From DASUFP01 sp036274495 (GTDB lineage: Bacteria; Bacteroidota; Bacteroidia; AKYH767-A; OLB10), in the NCBI GenBank assembly GCA_036274495.1, contig DASUFP010000082.1, positions 1 to 5,856 on the forward strand: a DNA stretch of 5,856 bases, given 5' to 3'. Numbering within the stretch: the first letter of the stretch is position 1; each line of letters starts with the position of its first letter. The notes under the pieces were generated by a model that worked only from the letters and a program-made list of their open reading frames with translations, had not been told where the DNA came from and searched no databases. This document shows positions 1-5,856 of the stretch, piece after piece. The position numbers and the translations under genes were made by a program.

Positions 1-795
1 GTGCCCGATAGCACCTACTATCCCGATATTTTGACCGTAAAAATGGAGCGCATTAAAAATGGCTCCGTCCTGCAGACGTTTTACCTGAATCGGACCGTTG
101 GTCCCGACAAAGAACCGGGAACTTTTCCGTCGTCACCTAACATTTTATATCAAACCTCGGAACAGATGTTTGGCGACAGTGAATACAAGATCACCGTTAC
201 CAACAACGAAACGGGATATGAAATGTGGTCACAAACACCTCTTGTGGATACGGTTAAAATTTTGCGTCCTTCGGTAACTTCCAGCCAGATCATTTCCTGG
301 ACGGGACAGTTTCCGGTTTCGGTTGAATACGGTATAAATGCAAAAGCTGAAGTGTATAACCTGATCATCCGCTTCAAGTTTACCGAGGAGAGTGTTTCAA
401 CTGGACAAATAACCTCTAAGTACATCGACTGGAACTATGCAACCGAACAGGTGCCTGACCCGAACCTTATTTCAACTATTTCCTATGCTATCGAAGGGGA
501 GAGTTTTTACAAGTTTGTGGCTCAAAAACTCAATCCCGATAACACCGTAGTACGTCACGCCGGGACCCTGGATTTCATTGTATCCGCCGGTGCTGAGGTG
601 TTGGCAAATTACATTTCCATCAATTCAGCAACCAGCAGTGTGCTTACCTCTATTCCTCAGTATACCAACGTCAACAATGGCTTGGGCATTTTTTCTTCCA
701 GGTTTGTTACCACCTCACCCAACAAACCTATGAGCGCAGCCTCCATCGATTCACTGAAAAACGGCCAGTATACGTACAACCTTGGTTTTCAGTGA
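1..795 (+). CDS. C-terminal part of a Bacteroidota surface/lipoprotein-like protein (DUF4249-like), 5' end outside window
   Basis: An open frame runs from the left edge to a TGA at 793-795, giving 264 visible residues. The GTG at position 1 is simply the first codon of the window, so I treat the gene as 5'-partial: there is no upstream sequence, signal peptide or lipobox to support a start. The visible protein is rich in Thr, Ser, Tyr and Val, has alternating hydrophobic residues typical of beta-sheet, lacks membrane helices and has no Cys. Near the end (about residues 221-235) it has a Tyr-Thr-Asn-Val-Asn-Asn-Gly-Leu-Gly-Ile-Phe-Ser-Ser-Arg stretch. That resembles the conserved C-terminal 'Asn-x-x-x-Gly-Gly/Leu-Gly-Ile-Phe' motif I associate with DUF4249-type outer-membrane lipoproteins of Bacteroidota, often found beside TonB-dependent receptors. 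The family name is an inference from this motif, and a related uncharacterised family is possible. No catalytic residues are recognisable. No clear terminator follows; dnaK starts 137 bp downstream on the same strand. Confidence 0.6.
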   Translation: MPDSTYYPDILTVKMERIKNGSVLQTFYLNRTVGPDKEPGTFPSSPNILYQTSEQMFGDSEYKITVTNNETGYEMWSQTPLVDTVKILRPSVTSSQIISWTGQFPVSVEYGINAKAEVYNLIIRFKFTEESVSTGQITSKYIDWNYATEQVPDPNLISTISYAIEGESFYKFVAQKLNPDNTVVRHAGTLDFIVSAGAEVLANYISINSATSSVLTSIPQYTNVNNGLGIFSSRFVTTSPNKPMSAASIDSLKNGQYTYNLGFQ

Positions 796-806
796 TTTGA
801 ACTAAG

Positions 807-819
807 TGACTTTTTGTCA
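807..819. promoter_or_regulatory. Palindrome TGAC-N5-GTCA upstream of dnaK, possible activator/heat-shock operator
   Basis: Positions 807-819 read TGAC, TTTTT, GTCA: a perfect 4+4 bp inverted repeat with a T5 centre, 13 bp in all. Its centre (813) lies about 98 bp upstream of the start site predicted from the sigma-54-like element at 885-899, which is a usual distance for an enhancer site of an NtrC-type activator. It lacks a following T run and the stem is short, so a terminator for the preceding gene is a poor explanation. The regulatory role is inferred, and a 4+4 palindrome alone can arise by chance. Confidence 0.4.
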
Positions 820-858
820 TACTTACACTATTTGCCTTTCTTATCGGGGCAGATTGTG

Positions 859-884
859 TGACATATTTTCGTCTTTAGGTGACA
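859..884 (+). promoter_or_regulatory. Two direct TGACAT half-sites, 21 bp apart, in dnaK upstream region
   Basis: TGACAT occurs at 859-864 and again at 880-885, exactly 21 bp apart (two turns of B-DNA), both in the orientation of the left arm of the 807-819 palindrome. A further TGACA lies at 897-901 inside the putative -12 region. The repetition of the same half-site within about 100 bp suggests a protein-binding array, but the short length of each copy makes this tentative. Confidence 0.25.
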
Positions 885-899
885 TGGCACAATGATTGA
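885..899 (+). promoter_or_regulatory. Sigma-54-like (-24/-12) promoter for dnaK
   Basis: Positions 885-899 read TGGCAC, A, ATGA, TTGA, against the sigma-54 consensus TGGCAC-R-N4-TTGC. The -24 GG and the spacing to the -12 box are exact; the only deviation is A at 899 where the consensus has C. This predicts a transcript start near 911 and an A-rich leader of about 20-22 nt before the dnaK ATG at 933. I found no TAnnTTTG box with a correctly spaced TTG in 796-932, and no CIRCE-like inverted repeat, so this is the best promoter candidate. The changed -12 base is a real weakness, because that C is normally well conserved. Confidence 0.45.
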
Positions 900-932
900 C
901 ACAAAGGGTTCGAAAAAAAAACCATTCATAAA

Positions 933-2855
933 ATGAGAAAAGTAATAGGAATAGATCTGGGAACAACAAACTCCTGCGTAGCAGTTATGGAGGGAAATGA
1001 ACCTGTTGTAATCCCCAATAGTGAAGGTCGTAGAACTACGCCTTCGATAGTAGCATTTATTAAAGACGGTGAACGAAAAGTAGGTGACCCGGCAAAACGT
1101 CAGGCCATTACCAATCCTAAACACACCATTTCTTCCATAAAGCGTTTTATGGGAGAAACATACGATAAGGTAGCTGCAGAAATAGCCCGGGTACCTTACG
1201 AAGTGGTTAAGGGAGATAATAATACTGCACGCGTTAAAATCGGTGACAAGCTTTACTCTCCTCAGGAAATTTCGGCAATGATTCTTCAGAAAATGAAGAA
1301 GACAGCAGAAGACTATCTTGGACATGAGGTTACCGAAGCGGTTGTTACCGTTCCGGCCTATTTTAATGATGCACAACGTCAGGCAACCAAAGAAGCCGGT
1401 GAAATCTCAGGACTTAAAGTACTGCGCATTATCAACGAGCCTACTGCTGCAGCATTGGCTTATGGTCTCGATAAAAAACACAAGGATACCAAAGTTGCTG
1501 TTTTCGATTTAGGTGGCGGAACATTTGATATTTCAGTGCTTGAGCTGGGTGACGGAGTCTTTGAAGTTAAGTCGACCAATGGTGATACACACCTTGGCGG
1601 TGATGATTTTGACCATGTAATCATCAACTGGCTGGCAGAAGAATTTAAAAATGACGAAGGACTCGATTTGCGTAAAGACCCAATGGCTATGCAGCGTCTG
1701 AAAGAGGCTGCCGAAAAAGCTAAAATTGAACTTTCAAGTTCTACTCAAACAGAGATCAATCTTCCGTACATAATGCCGGTTGATGGAATACCAAAGCATC
1801 TTGTTAAAACACTTACACGTTCAAAATTTGAACAGTTATCAGATAGTTTGATTCAAAGAACGCTTGAGCCATGCAAAAAAGCTCTTGCCGACGCAAAGAT
1901 GAATCCAACGGATATTGATGAGGTGATTTTAGTGGGTGGATCTACCAGGATTCCCGCTATTCAGGATCTCGTTGAAAAGTTCTTCGGCAAAAAACCATCC
2001 AAAGGAGTAAATCCTGATGAGGTTGTAGCCGTTGGAGCTGCCATTCAGGGTGCTGTGTTGACAGGTGAAGTAAAGGATGTGCTGTTGCTGGATGTAACAC
2101 CACTCTCACTTGGTATTGAAACAATGGGAGGTGTATTCACAAAGCTTATCGAATCGAACACCACGATACCTACTCGTAAATCGGAAGTTTTCAGTACAGC
2201 CTCCGACAGTCAGCCATCAGTAGAAATTCATGTATTGCAGGGTGAACGTCCAATGGCAAAAGACAACCGGACAATTGGCCGTTTCCATCTTGACGGATTG
2301 CCACCTGCTCCAAGAGGTATACCTCAGATTGAAGTAACTTTTGATATTGATGCTAACGGAATACTGAGCGTAACAGCGGTTGATAAGGCCACAAACAAGA
2401 GTCAGAACATCCGTATTGAAGCTTCATCGGGTTTAACTGAAGAAGAGATCAAGAAGATGAAGACTGAAGCTGAAACAAATGCCGAGTCTGATCGCAAAGC
2501 CAAAGAAGAAGCCGATAAAATTAATCAAGCCGACTCGCTGATATTCCAGACAGAAAAGCAGCTCAAAGAATTTGGCGACAAACTGCCGGCCGATAAAAAG
2601 CAGGCAATTGAATCATCGTTTGAGCAACTCAAAGCGGCACATAAGAATCGTGATTTAGGTGCCATTGATACAGCCATGACTGCTTTAAATGCCGCATGGG
2701 CAGCCGCTTCAGAGGAGATGTACAAAGCAACCCAGGGTGGTGCTACCGCCGATGGTGGTGCAGAACAAACTGCCGAAGGTGCTCAGGGACAACCGGGCAC
2801 CGCCGATGGAAACGTCACCGATGTTGACTTTGAAGAAGTAAAAGAAGGGAAGTAA
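933..2855 (+). CDS. dnaK: Molecular chaperone DnaK (Hsp70)
   Basis: Complete 640-residue Hsp70, close to the usual bacterial length (E. coli DnaK is 638). This cytoplasmic ATP-driven chaperone binds exposed hydrophobic peptide segments and cycles with the DnaJ and GrpE co-chaperones during folding and heat stress. Visible landmarks: phosphate-1 motif GIDLGTTNS at 6-14 with Cys15; phosphate-2 motif DLGGGTFD at 192-199, with Thr197 matching the autophosphorylated Thr; inter-domain linker DVLLLDV at 382-388; beta-sandwich substrate domain from about 389 to 500; helical lid to about 600; a Gly/Ala/Gln-rich disordered tail from about 602; and an acidic DVDFEEVKEGK end. The subdomain IB segment typical of Gram-negative DnaK is present. 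The ATG at 933 is chosen because family homology begins exactly there. No Shine-Dalgarno is seen, only an A9 run at 913-921, as is common in Bacteroidota. No grpE or dnaJ lies beside it, and a terminator follows 21 bp after the stop, so it looks monocistronic. Confidence 0.99.
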   Translation: MRKVIGIDLGTTNSCVAVMEGNEPVVIPNSEGRRTTPSIVAFIKDGERKVGDPAKRQAITNPKHTISSIKRFMGETYDKVAAEIARVPYEVVKGDNNTARVKIGDKLYSPQEISAMILQKMKKTAEDYLGHEVTEAVVTVPAYFNDAQRQATKEAGEISGLKVLRIINEPTAAALAYGLDKKHKDTKVAVFDLGGGTFDISVLELGDGVFEVKSTNGDTHLGGDDFDHVIINWLAEEFKNDEGLDLRKDPMAMQRLKEAAEKAKIELSSSTQTEINLPYIMPVDGIPKHLVKTLTRSKFEQLSDSLIQRTLEPCKKALADAKMNPTDIDEVILVGGSTRIPAIQDLVEKFFGKKPSKGVNPDEVVAVGAAIQGAVLTGEVKDVLLLDVTPLSLGIETMGGVFTKLIESNTTIPTRKSEVFSTASDSQPSVEIHVLQGERPMAKDNRTIGRFHLDGLPPAPRGIPQIEVTFDIDANGILSVTAVDKATNKSQNIRIEASSGLTEEEIKKMKTEAETNAESDRKAKEEADKINQADSLIFQTEKQLKEFGDKLPADKKQAIESSFEQLKAAHKNRDLGAIDTAMTALNAAWAAASEEMYKATQGGATADGGAEQTAEGAQGQPGTADGNVTDVDFEEVKEGK

Positions 2856-2876
2856 TCCTGATAAATAAGAGTAATA

Positions 2877-2907
2877 AAAAAACCCCGGTTATCTACCGGG
2901 GTTTTTT
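2877..2907. terminator. Bidirectional intrinsic terminator between convergent dnaK and response-regulator genes
   Basis: ACCCCGGT (2882-2889) pairs perfectly with ACCGGGGT (2895-2902) around a 5-nt loop (2890-2894). Five more A:T pairs extend the stem on the outside (2877-2881 with 2903-2907). An A7 run precedes it and a T6 run follows, so each strand sees a GC-rich hairpin followed by a U tract. It lies 21 bp after the dnaK stop and 24 bp after the stop of the minus-strand gene ending at 2932, so it can end both transcripts. Confidence 0.93.
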
Positions 2908-2931
2908 ATTTGTATCAGGTGCAAGCCGGCG

Positions 2932-4056
2932 TTATAGGAAATTGAGCCTGTTCATAAACGCTTCCTTATAAGATTTGCCTACGGGAATAGTCTTATCTCC
3001 AATTAATACAGTATTCTCATCGAGTACATTGATTTTCTCAATAGGAATAATATACGATCTGTGTACTCTCAGAAATTTGTTGGTAGGCAGCTTGGATTCA
3101 ATATCTTTCATGGTGCTGTGAATAATGAATTGTTCATTGCCTGTTTGAATGATCACATAATTATCCATTGCCTGAATCCAGTTAATGTTCTCTAAAAATA
3201 CTTTGACAAGCATTGATCCCTTCTTCACAAAGAAACTGTTTTGAATGATCAGCGGCTCCATGGTAGGTTCTGCACCAGAAACAGGCCGTGCAACGGCATC
3301 TGCTCCGGTTTTTCTAATCACCAGTGCATAGCCTATGAGAATATCCTTTTCGTCGCGTATAGGCGAACAGGTGATATCGGCTTTAAAGGACGAGTTATCG
3401 CGCAGAGCAACTATTCCACCGTCTTTCTGATCAAAGACTTTGTCTTTACGGATTTGTTCTGAAAGTTGTTCGCGGGTAAGCATACTTCCGGTTTCATTCT
3501 CGAGTCTCAGCACAGAAAATATATCAATTCCCTGACCGGAATCGTTTCCGTATCCTGACAGGTTTTCAGCTCTTGGATTCAGGAAACTTATACGGTAGTT
3601 TGTATCAAGAATAACAATCGCATCTTCAATATTTATCAAAGCGCTCTCGAATCGTTCCTTGCTGTCACGGGTTTCCTTATCTTTTTGAAACTTATAGAGC
3701 GCCATTTCAATAGTTGACTGCAAATCGGGTTCGCTGAACGGCTTTACAAGATAACCGTATGGCTCTGTAATTTTAGCTCTGTCCAACGTTTGCTTATCCA
3801 CAAAGGAGGTGAGGAATATTACCGGTATATCATAAGCGCTTTTTATACGTTCGGCTATCTGGATCCCATCCACGTCACCTTTAAGCTTTATATCGAGAAA
3901 TACCAGATCGGGTTGGATTTCATCCAGTTTGTCATATGCAGTCGCAGCACTTGAGGCCGTTGCGGGAACATCGTAACCTAGTTTGATCAGCGTGTTTTGA
4001 ATGTCTTTCGCTACGATTGATTCGTCCTCTACTACAAGTATTTTGGTTTTGCTCAT
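2932..4056 (-). CDS. REC-PAS-LytTR response regulator
   Basis: Complete 374-residue two-component response regulator. The REC domain (about 4-123) has acidic Glu10/Asp11, phosphoacceptor Asp55, Thr83 and Lys105 followed by Pro. The long loop after Asp55 (LKGDVDGI) and the 'AKITEPYGYLVKPF' segment are typical of the REC subtype that partners HisKA_2 kinases. A PAS-like domain follows (about 131-250; 'EDAIVILDTNYRISFLNP' at 144-161), with no obvious cofactor-binding residue that I can name. After a short linker (251-270), a LytTR DNA-binding domain fills 275-374, with the hallmark pieces 'MDNYVII', 'FLRVHRSYIIP' and 'IPVGKSYKEAF'. It should act in the cytoplasm as a phosphorylation-controlled transcription regulator; target genes are unknown. 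The start ATG (4056-4054) puts the first REC strand at residue 5, as usual; no Shine-Dalgarno precedes it. It lies 77 bp downstream of the histidine kinase on the same strand, its likely partner. A PAS insert between REC and LytTR is less usual than plain REC-LytTR. Confidence 0.93.
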   Translation of the reverse strand: MSKTKILVVEDESIVAKDIQNTLIKLGYDVPATASSAATAYDKLDEIQPDLVFLDIKLKGDVDGIQIAERIKSAYDIPVIFLTSFVDKQTLDRAKITEPYGYLVKPFSEPDLQSTIEMALYKFQKDKETRDSKERFESALINIEDAIVILDTNYRISFLNPRAENLSGYGNDSGQGIDIFSVLRLENETGSMLTREQLSEQIRKDKVFDQKDGGIVALRDNSSFKADITCSPIRDEKDILIGYALVIRKTGADAVARPVSGAEPTMEPLIIQNSFFVKKGSMLVKVFLENINWIQAMDNYVIIQTGNEQFIIHSTMKDIESKLPTNKFLRVHRSYIIPIEKINVLDENTVLIGDKTIPVGKSYKEAFMNRLNFL

Positions 4057-4073
4057 CGGGTTGGTTTGAGGTT

Positions 4074-4081
4074 CAAATTTA
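4074..4081 (-). promoter_or_regulatory. Possible Bacteroidota -7 box for the response-regulator gene
   Basis: On the minus strand positions 4081-4074 read TAAATTTG, an exact match to the Bacteroidota -7 consensus TAnnTTTG. It would give a start about 10 nt before the regulator ATG. The expected -33 TTTG is poor: only TTTT/TTTA at about 4108-4104, with a spacer of 22-23 rather than about 19-21. In an AT-rich gap such a box may be chance, and the gene may instead be read through from the kinase promoter. Confidence 0.3.
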
Positions 4082-4089
4082 ATGGGTTT

Positions 4090-4116
4090 TAGTTAAATAT
4101 TATTAAAAGATAACTA
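4090..4116. repeat. Inverted repeat TAGTTA-N15-TAACTA upstream of the LytTR regulator gene, possible operator
   Basis: TAGTTA at 4090-4095 and its exact complement TAACTA at 4111-4116 begin 21 bp apart, two helical turns. The repeat sits just upstream of the TAAATTTG box in the 77-bp gap before the regulator start. LytTR proteins generally bind a pair of short GTT-containing sites about 21 bp apart, so autoregulation is plausible. The surrounding DNA is very AT-rich and the arms are only 6 bp, so chance cannot be excluded; a hairpin with this long loop would be weak. Confidence 0.3.
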
Positions 4117-4133
4117 TTTGTATTTCAATGCAT

Positions 4134-5855
4134 TTAACCTACAAGGTCAAAATCCAGAATAAAGCTGGACCCATTTCCTGAAATCACCTTAAGTTCACCA
4201 TCGAGCTGGTTTGTAAGTGCACTTATGAGCTGCATCCCGAGTGAGTCTGCTGTTTCCAGATCAAATCCTGGAGGCAACCCTTTACCATTGTCTGATACTT
4301 CAGCATGGATGTGCTTTTCGCCCGGTTTTTTGAAAGAGATCAGTATTTCGCCCTTTTGTTCAGGAGTAAAGGCGTGTTTCATGGCATTTGAAACAAGTTC
4401 ATTGATGATAAGTCCGCAAGGAACGGCGGAATCTATGTCAAGCGATATTTTTTCTGTATCAATTTTTGTGATAATTCGCTCCGGAGATAAATTGAAAGAG
4501 AGGTAGAGGTTTTCAACCAGCCGTTTAATGTAATCATCAAAATCGATTCTGGACTGTCCCTCGTTCTGATAAAACCGTTCGTGAATCAATGCCATTGATT
4601 TAATTCGGTCCTGGCCCTCCTTTAATGCTTCAGAAGCTTTTTCATCTGTGATGTAGTGCGATTGCAGATTAAACAGACTTATTATTATCTGTAAGTTGTT
4701 TTTTACCCTGTGATGTATTTCCCGAAGCAACAATCCTTTTTCTTCAAGTGACGCCCTGATTTGTTCTTCCATTCTGCGTCTTACAGTAATATCTGTGCTG
4801 ATTACCACAACCTTGTTCAGGGAGTTGTCGGCAGTAAAAATCGGTGTCAGCGTTGAAGAAATCCAGATTTGATCTCCCGATTTTTTAATCAGACTCGATT
4901 CGATAATTTCAGAATGCTGACCAGAAATACTCTTATCCAGTACAGCTTCGAGTTCCTTACCAAATTCGATTCCGGGACCCGGCTGACTCACCAGATTATT
5001 GAACTCCTCAACGGTGTAGCCTGTTAGTCGTGTAAAGCCTGAATTAGCCCATTCAATTTGTTTTAATTCATTCAGTATCAATACAGCATTATCCGTTTCA
5101 GATGCTACTATTGATAGCTTTTCAAGTTCCAGGTTTTTTTCATTCAATTCTCGGGTCCTTTGTTCCACTTTCTGACGCAGCAGGTTTTGGGTTCTCTGCA
5201 AAGCTCTGGTGCGCATTTTTAAAAACAGATAGATGCTGCTGATAATTGAAATAATATAAAGAAAGTAAAAGAAAGGTGTTTTCCAGTAAGGTGGTTTTAT
5301 CTCGAAACTATAGGTAACCGGTGGTGTCCAGTTTCGGCCATTGGCAGTAGCCCGTACTTTAAATGTATAACTCCCCGGGGCAAGATTGGAATAGTAGGCA
5401 GTGTTTTGGGTCGATGCGGTGGTCCAGTTCTCATCGTTTCCCTCCAGAATAAATTCATATTTTACTTCAGTGGGAGCAGTGAGATATATTCCTGAAAAGC
5501 TGAATGTGATGTAGTTATTGTTGTAGCTCAGCGTTAGCTCTTTCGGTAAGCCTGTTTTTTCGTCGACGGGAATTTTCTTCCTTTTCCAATCAACGGTTTC
5601 TCTGAATAATTGAATGTTGGTGATGCGTAATAACGGAATGGATTGAAGGTTTTCAGTGACTGAACCTTTGTACAATATCAGTCCGTTGACCGATGCGAGC
5701 CATAAATTGCCAGCAGAGTCACTGCAGGCAGCGTTTGTTTCAACACCCGGATAGCCATTGCTCTTGTCAAAGTGCATGACATCTATCGATTTTTTCTGAA
5801 GGTATTTATTCCAGCTGATAGCATCGAGACCACCCGGCGAACCAATCCATAGCAC
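4134..5855 (-). CDS. Sensor histidine kinase, Reg_prop/Y_Y_Y/TM/PAS/HisKA_2/HATPase, N-terminus outside window
   Basis: The frame is open to the right edge, so the GTG at 5855-5853 is not a credible start; 573 C-terminal residues are visible (numbered from there). Order: last Reg_prop propeller strands (LWIGSPGGLD at 2-11; GNLWLASVNGLILY at 49-62); Y_Y_Y domain (about 110-188, ending in the typical PPYWKTPFFY); one membrane helix (about 194-212); coiled coil (about 215-247); PAS/PAC (about 247-360); HisKA_2 dimerisation segment with 'LLREIHHRVKNNLQ' (376-389), where His382, just before Arg, is the likely phosphoacceptor; and a HATPase with N box NELVSNAMKHAF (485-496), DNGKGLP (522-528), SLGM (538-541) and a GNGSSF end. 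All catalytic parts look intact. It should sense a ligand in the periplasm and pass phosphate to Asp55 of the regulator encoded 77 bp downstream. There is no REC or AraC domain at its C-terminus, so it is not a one-protein hybrid system. The missing part should hold most of the propeller and a signal peptide. Confidence 0.93.
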   Translation of the reverse strand: MLWIGSPGGLDAISWNKYLQKKSIDVMHFDKSNGYPGVETNAACSDSAGNLWLASVNGLILYKGSVTENLQSIPLLRITNIQLFRETVDWKRKKIPVDEKTGLPKELTLSYNNNYITFSFSGIYLTAPTEVKYEFILEGNDENWTTASTQNTAYYSNLAPGSYTFKVRATANGRNWTPPVTYSFEIKPPYWKTPFFYFLYIISIISSIYLFLKMRTRALQRTQNLLRQKVEQRTRELNEKNLELEKLSIVASETDNAVLILNELKQIEWANSGFTRLTGYTVEEFNNLVSQPGPGIEFGKELEAVLDKSISGQHSEIIESSLIKKSGDQIWISSTLTPIFTADNSLNKVVVISTDITVRRRMEEQIRASLEEKGLLLREIHHRVKNNLQIIISLFNLQSHYITDEKASEALKEGQDRIKSMALIHERFYQNEGQSRIDFDDYIKRLVENLYLSFNLSPERIITKIDTEKISLDIDSAVPCGLIINELVSNAMKHAFTPEQKGEILISFKKPGEKHIHAEVSDNGKGLPPGFDLETADSLGMQLISALTNQLDGELKVISGNGSSFILDFDLVG

Positions 5856-5856
5856 T

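Noticed and set aside
801..826. Hairpin around the T5 run as terminator of the first gene
   Set aside because: Stem is only about 4 bp with a T-rich loop and no T run after it; too weak for an intrinsic terminator.
827..834. ACTATTTG at 827-834 as a Bacteroidota -7 box
   Set aside because: The first two positions of TAnnTTTG do not match, and the nearby TTTG elements at 796 and 813 are at the wrong distance.
896..932. TTGACA at 896-901 as a sigma-70 -35 box for dnaK
   Set aside because: No TATAAT-like -10 at 16-18 bp (positions 918-925 read AAAACCAT), and the phylum's main sigma factor does not use this pattern.
796..932. CIRCE (HrcA) operator upstream of dnaK
   Set aside because: I looked for the 9-bp inverted repeat with a 9-bp spacer and saw nothing resembling it.
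828..1376. 182-codon minus-strand open frame opposite the start of dnaK
   Set aside because: Lies almost wholly antisense to highly conserved dnaK codons; its translation is Cys/Phe/Tyr-rich with no recognisable domain, as expected of a shadow frame. It would also have to read through the dnaK promoter region.
1318..1512. 64-codon plus-strand frame inside dnaK
   Set aside because: Fully within dnaK in another frame, no start signal, no recognisable family.
2525..2725. 66-codon minus-strand frame opposite the dnaK lid region
   Set aside because: Ser/Ala-rich mirror of the dnaK helical lid codons; no independent evidence of a gene.
3241..3462. 73-codon plus-strand frame opposite the regulator's PAS-LytTR region
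   Set aside because: Antisense to a well-supported coding region, no recognisable domain.
4225..4506. 93-codon plus-strand frame opposite the kinase ATPase domain
   Set aside because: Antisense to conserved N-box and G-box codons of the kinase; Ser/Pro-rich shadow.

Overview
The window looks like chromosomal DNA from a member of the Bacteroidota (Cytophaga-Flavobacteria-Bacteroides group). Four things point there. The first gene ends like the secreted or lipoprotein families of that phylum. Its sensor kinase carries a Reg_prop beta-propeller and a Y_Y_Y domain. The two start codons that can be judged have no Shine-Dalgarno sequence. One TAnnTTTG-type -7 box is visible. DnaK is of the Gram-negative type. 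I cannot go below phylum level from this sequence.

Layout. (1) Positions 1-795, plus strand: the 3' part of a beta-rich, probably cell-surface protein whose true start lies off the left edge. (2) Positions 796-932: a 137-bp intergenic region holding the most interesting regulatory signals. These are a TGAC-N5-GTCA palindrome and, about 70 bp downstream, a sigma-54-like -24/-12 element placed to drive dnaK. (3) Positions 933-2855, plus strand: a complete 640-residue dnaK, apparently transcribed alone (no grpE or dnaJ beside it). (4) Positions 2877-2907: a strong hairpin flanked by an A run and a T run, usable as a terminator from both sides between convergent genes. (5) Positions 5855-2932, minus strand: a two-component pair. 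The upstream gene, truncated by the right edge, is a propeller/Y_Y_Y/TM/PAS/HisKA_2-type sensor histidine kinase. The downstream gene is a REC-PAS-LytTR response regulator. The 77 bp between them contain a -7-like box and an inverted repeat that could be an operator.

How the genes work together. The kinase and regulator are almost certainly partners: same strand, adjacent, and the REC subtype is the one that usually goes with HisKA_2 kinases. The kinase would sense something outside the cytoplasmic membrane through its propeller and phosphorylate Asp55 of the regulator, whose LytTR domain would bind DNA. Nothing in the sequence links this pair functionally to dnaK; they merely converge on a shared terminator. 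I see no mobile elements, tRNA or rRNA genes, CRISPR arrays or wholly unfamiliar gene systems. The novelty is in regulation (dnaK promoter architecture, possible LytTR operator) and in the domain combination of the two-component pair.
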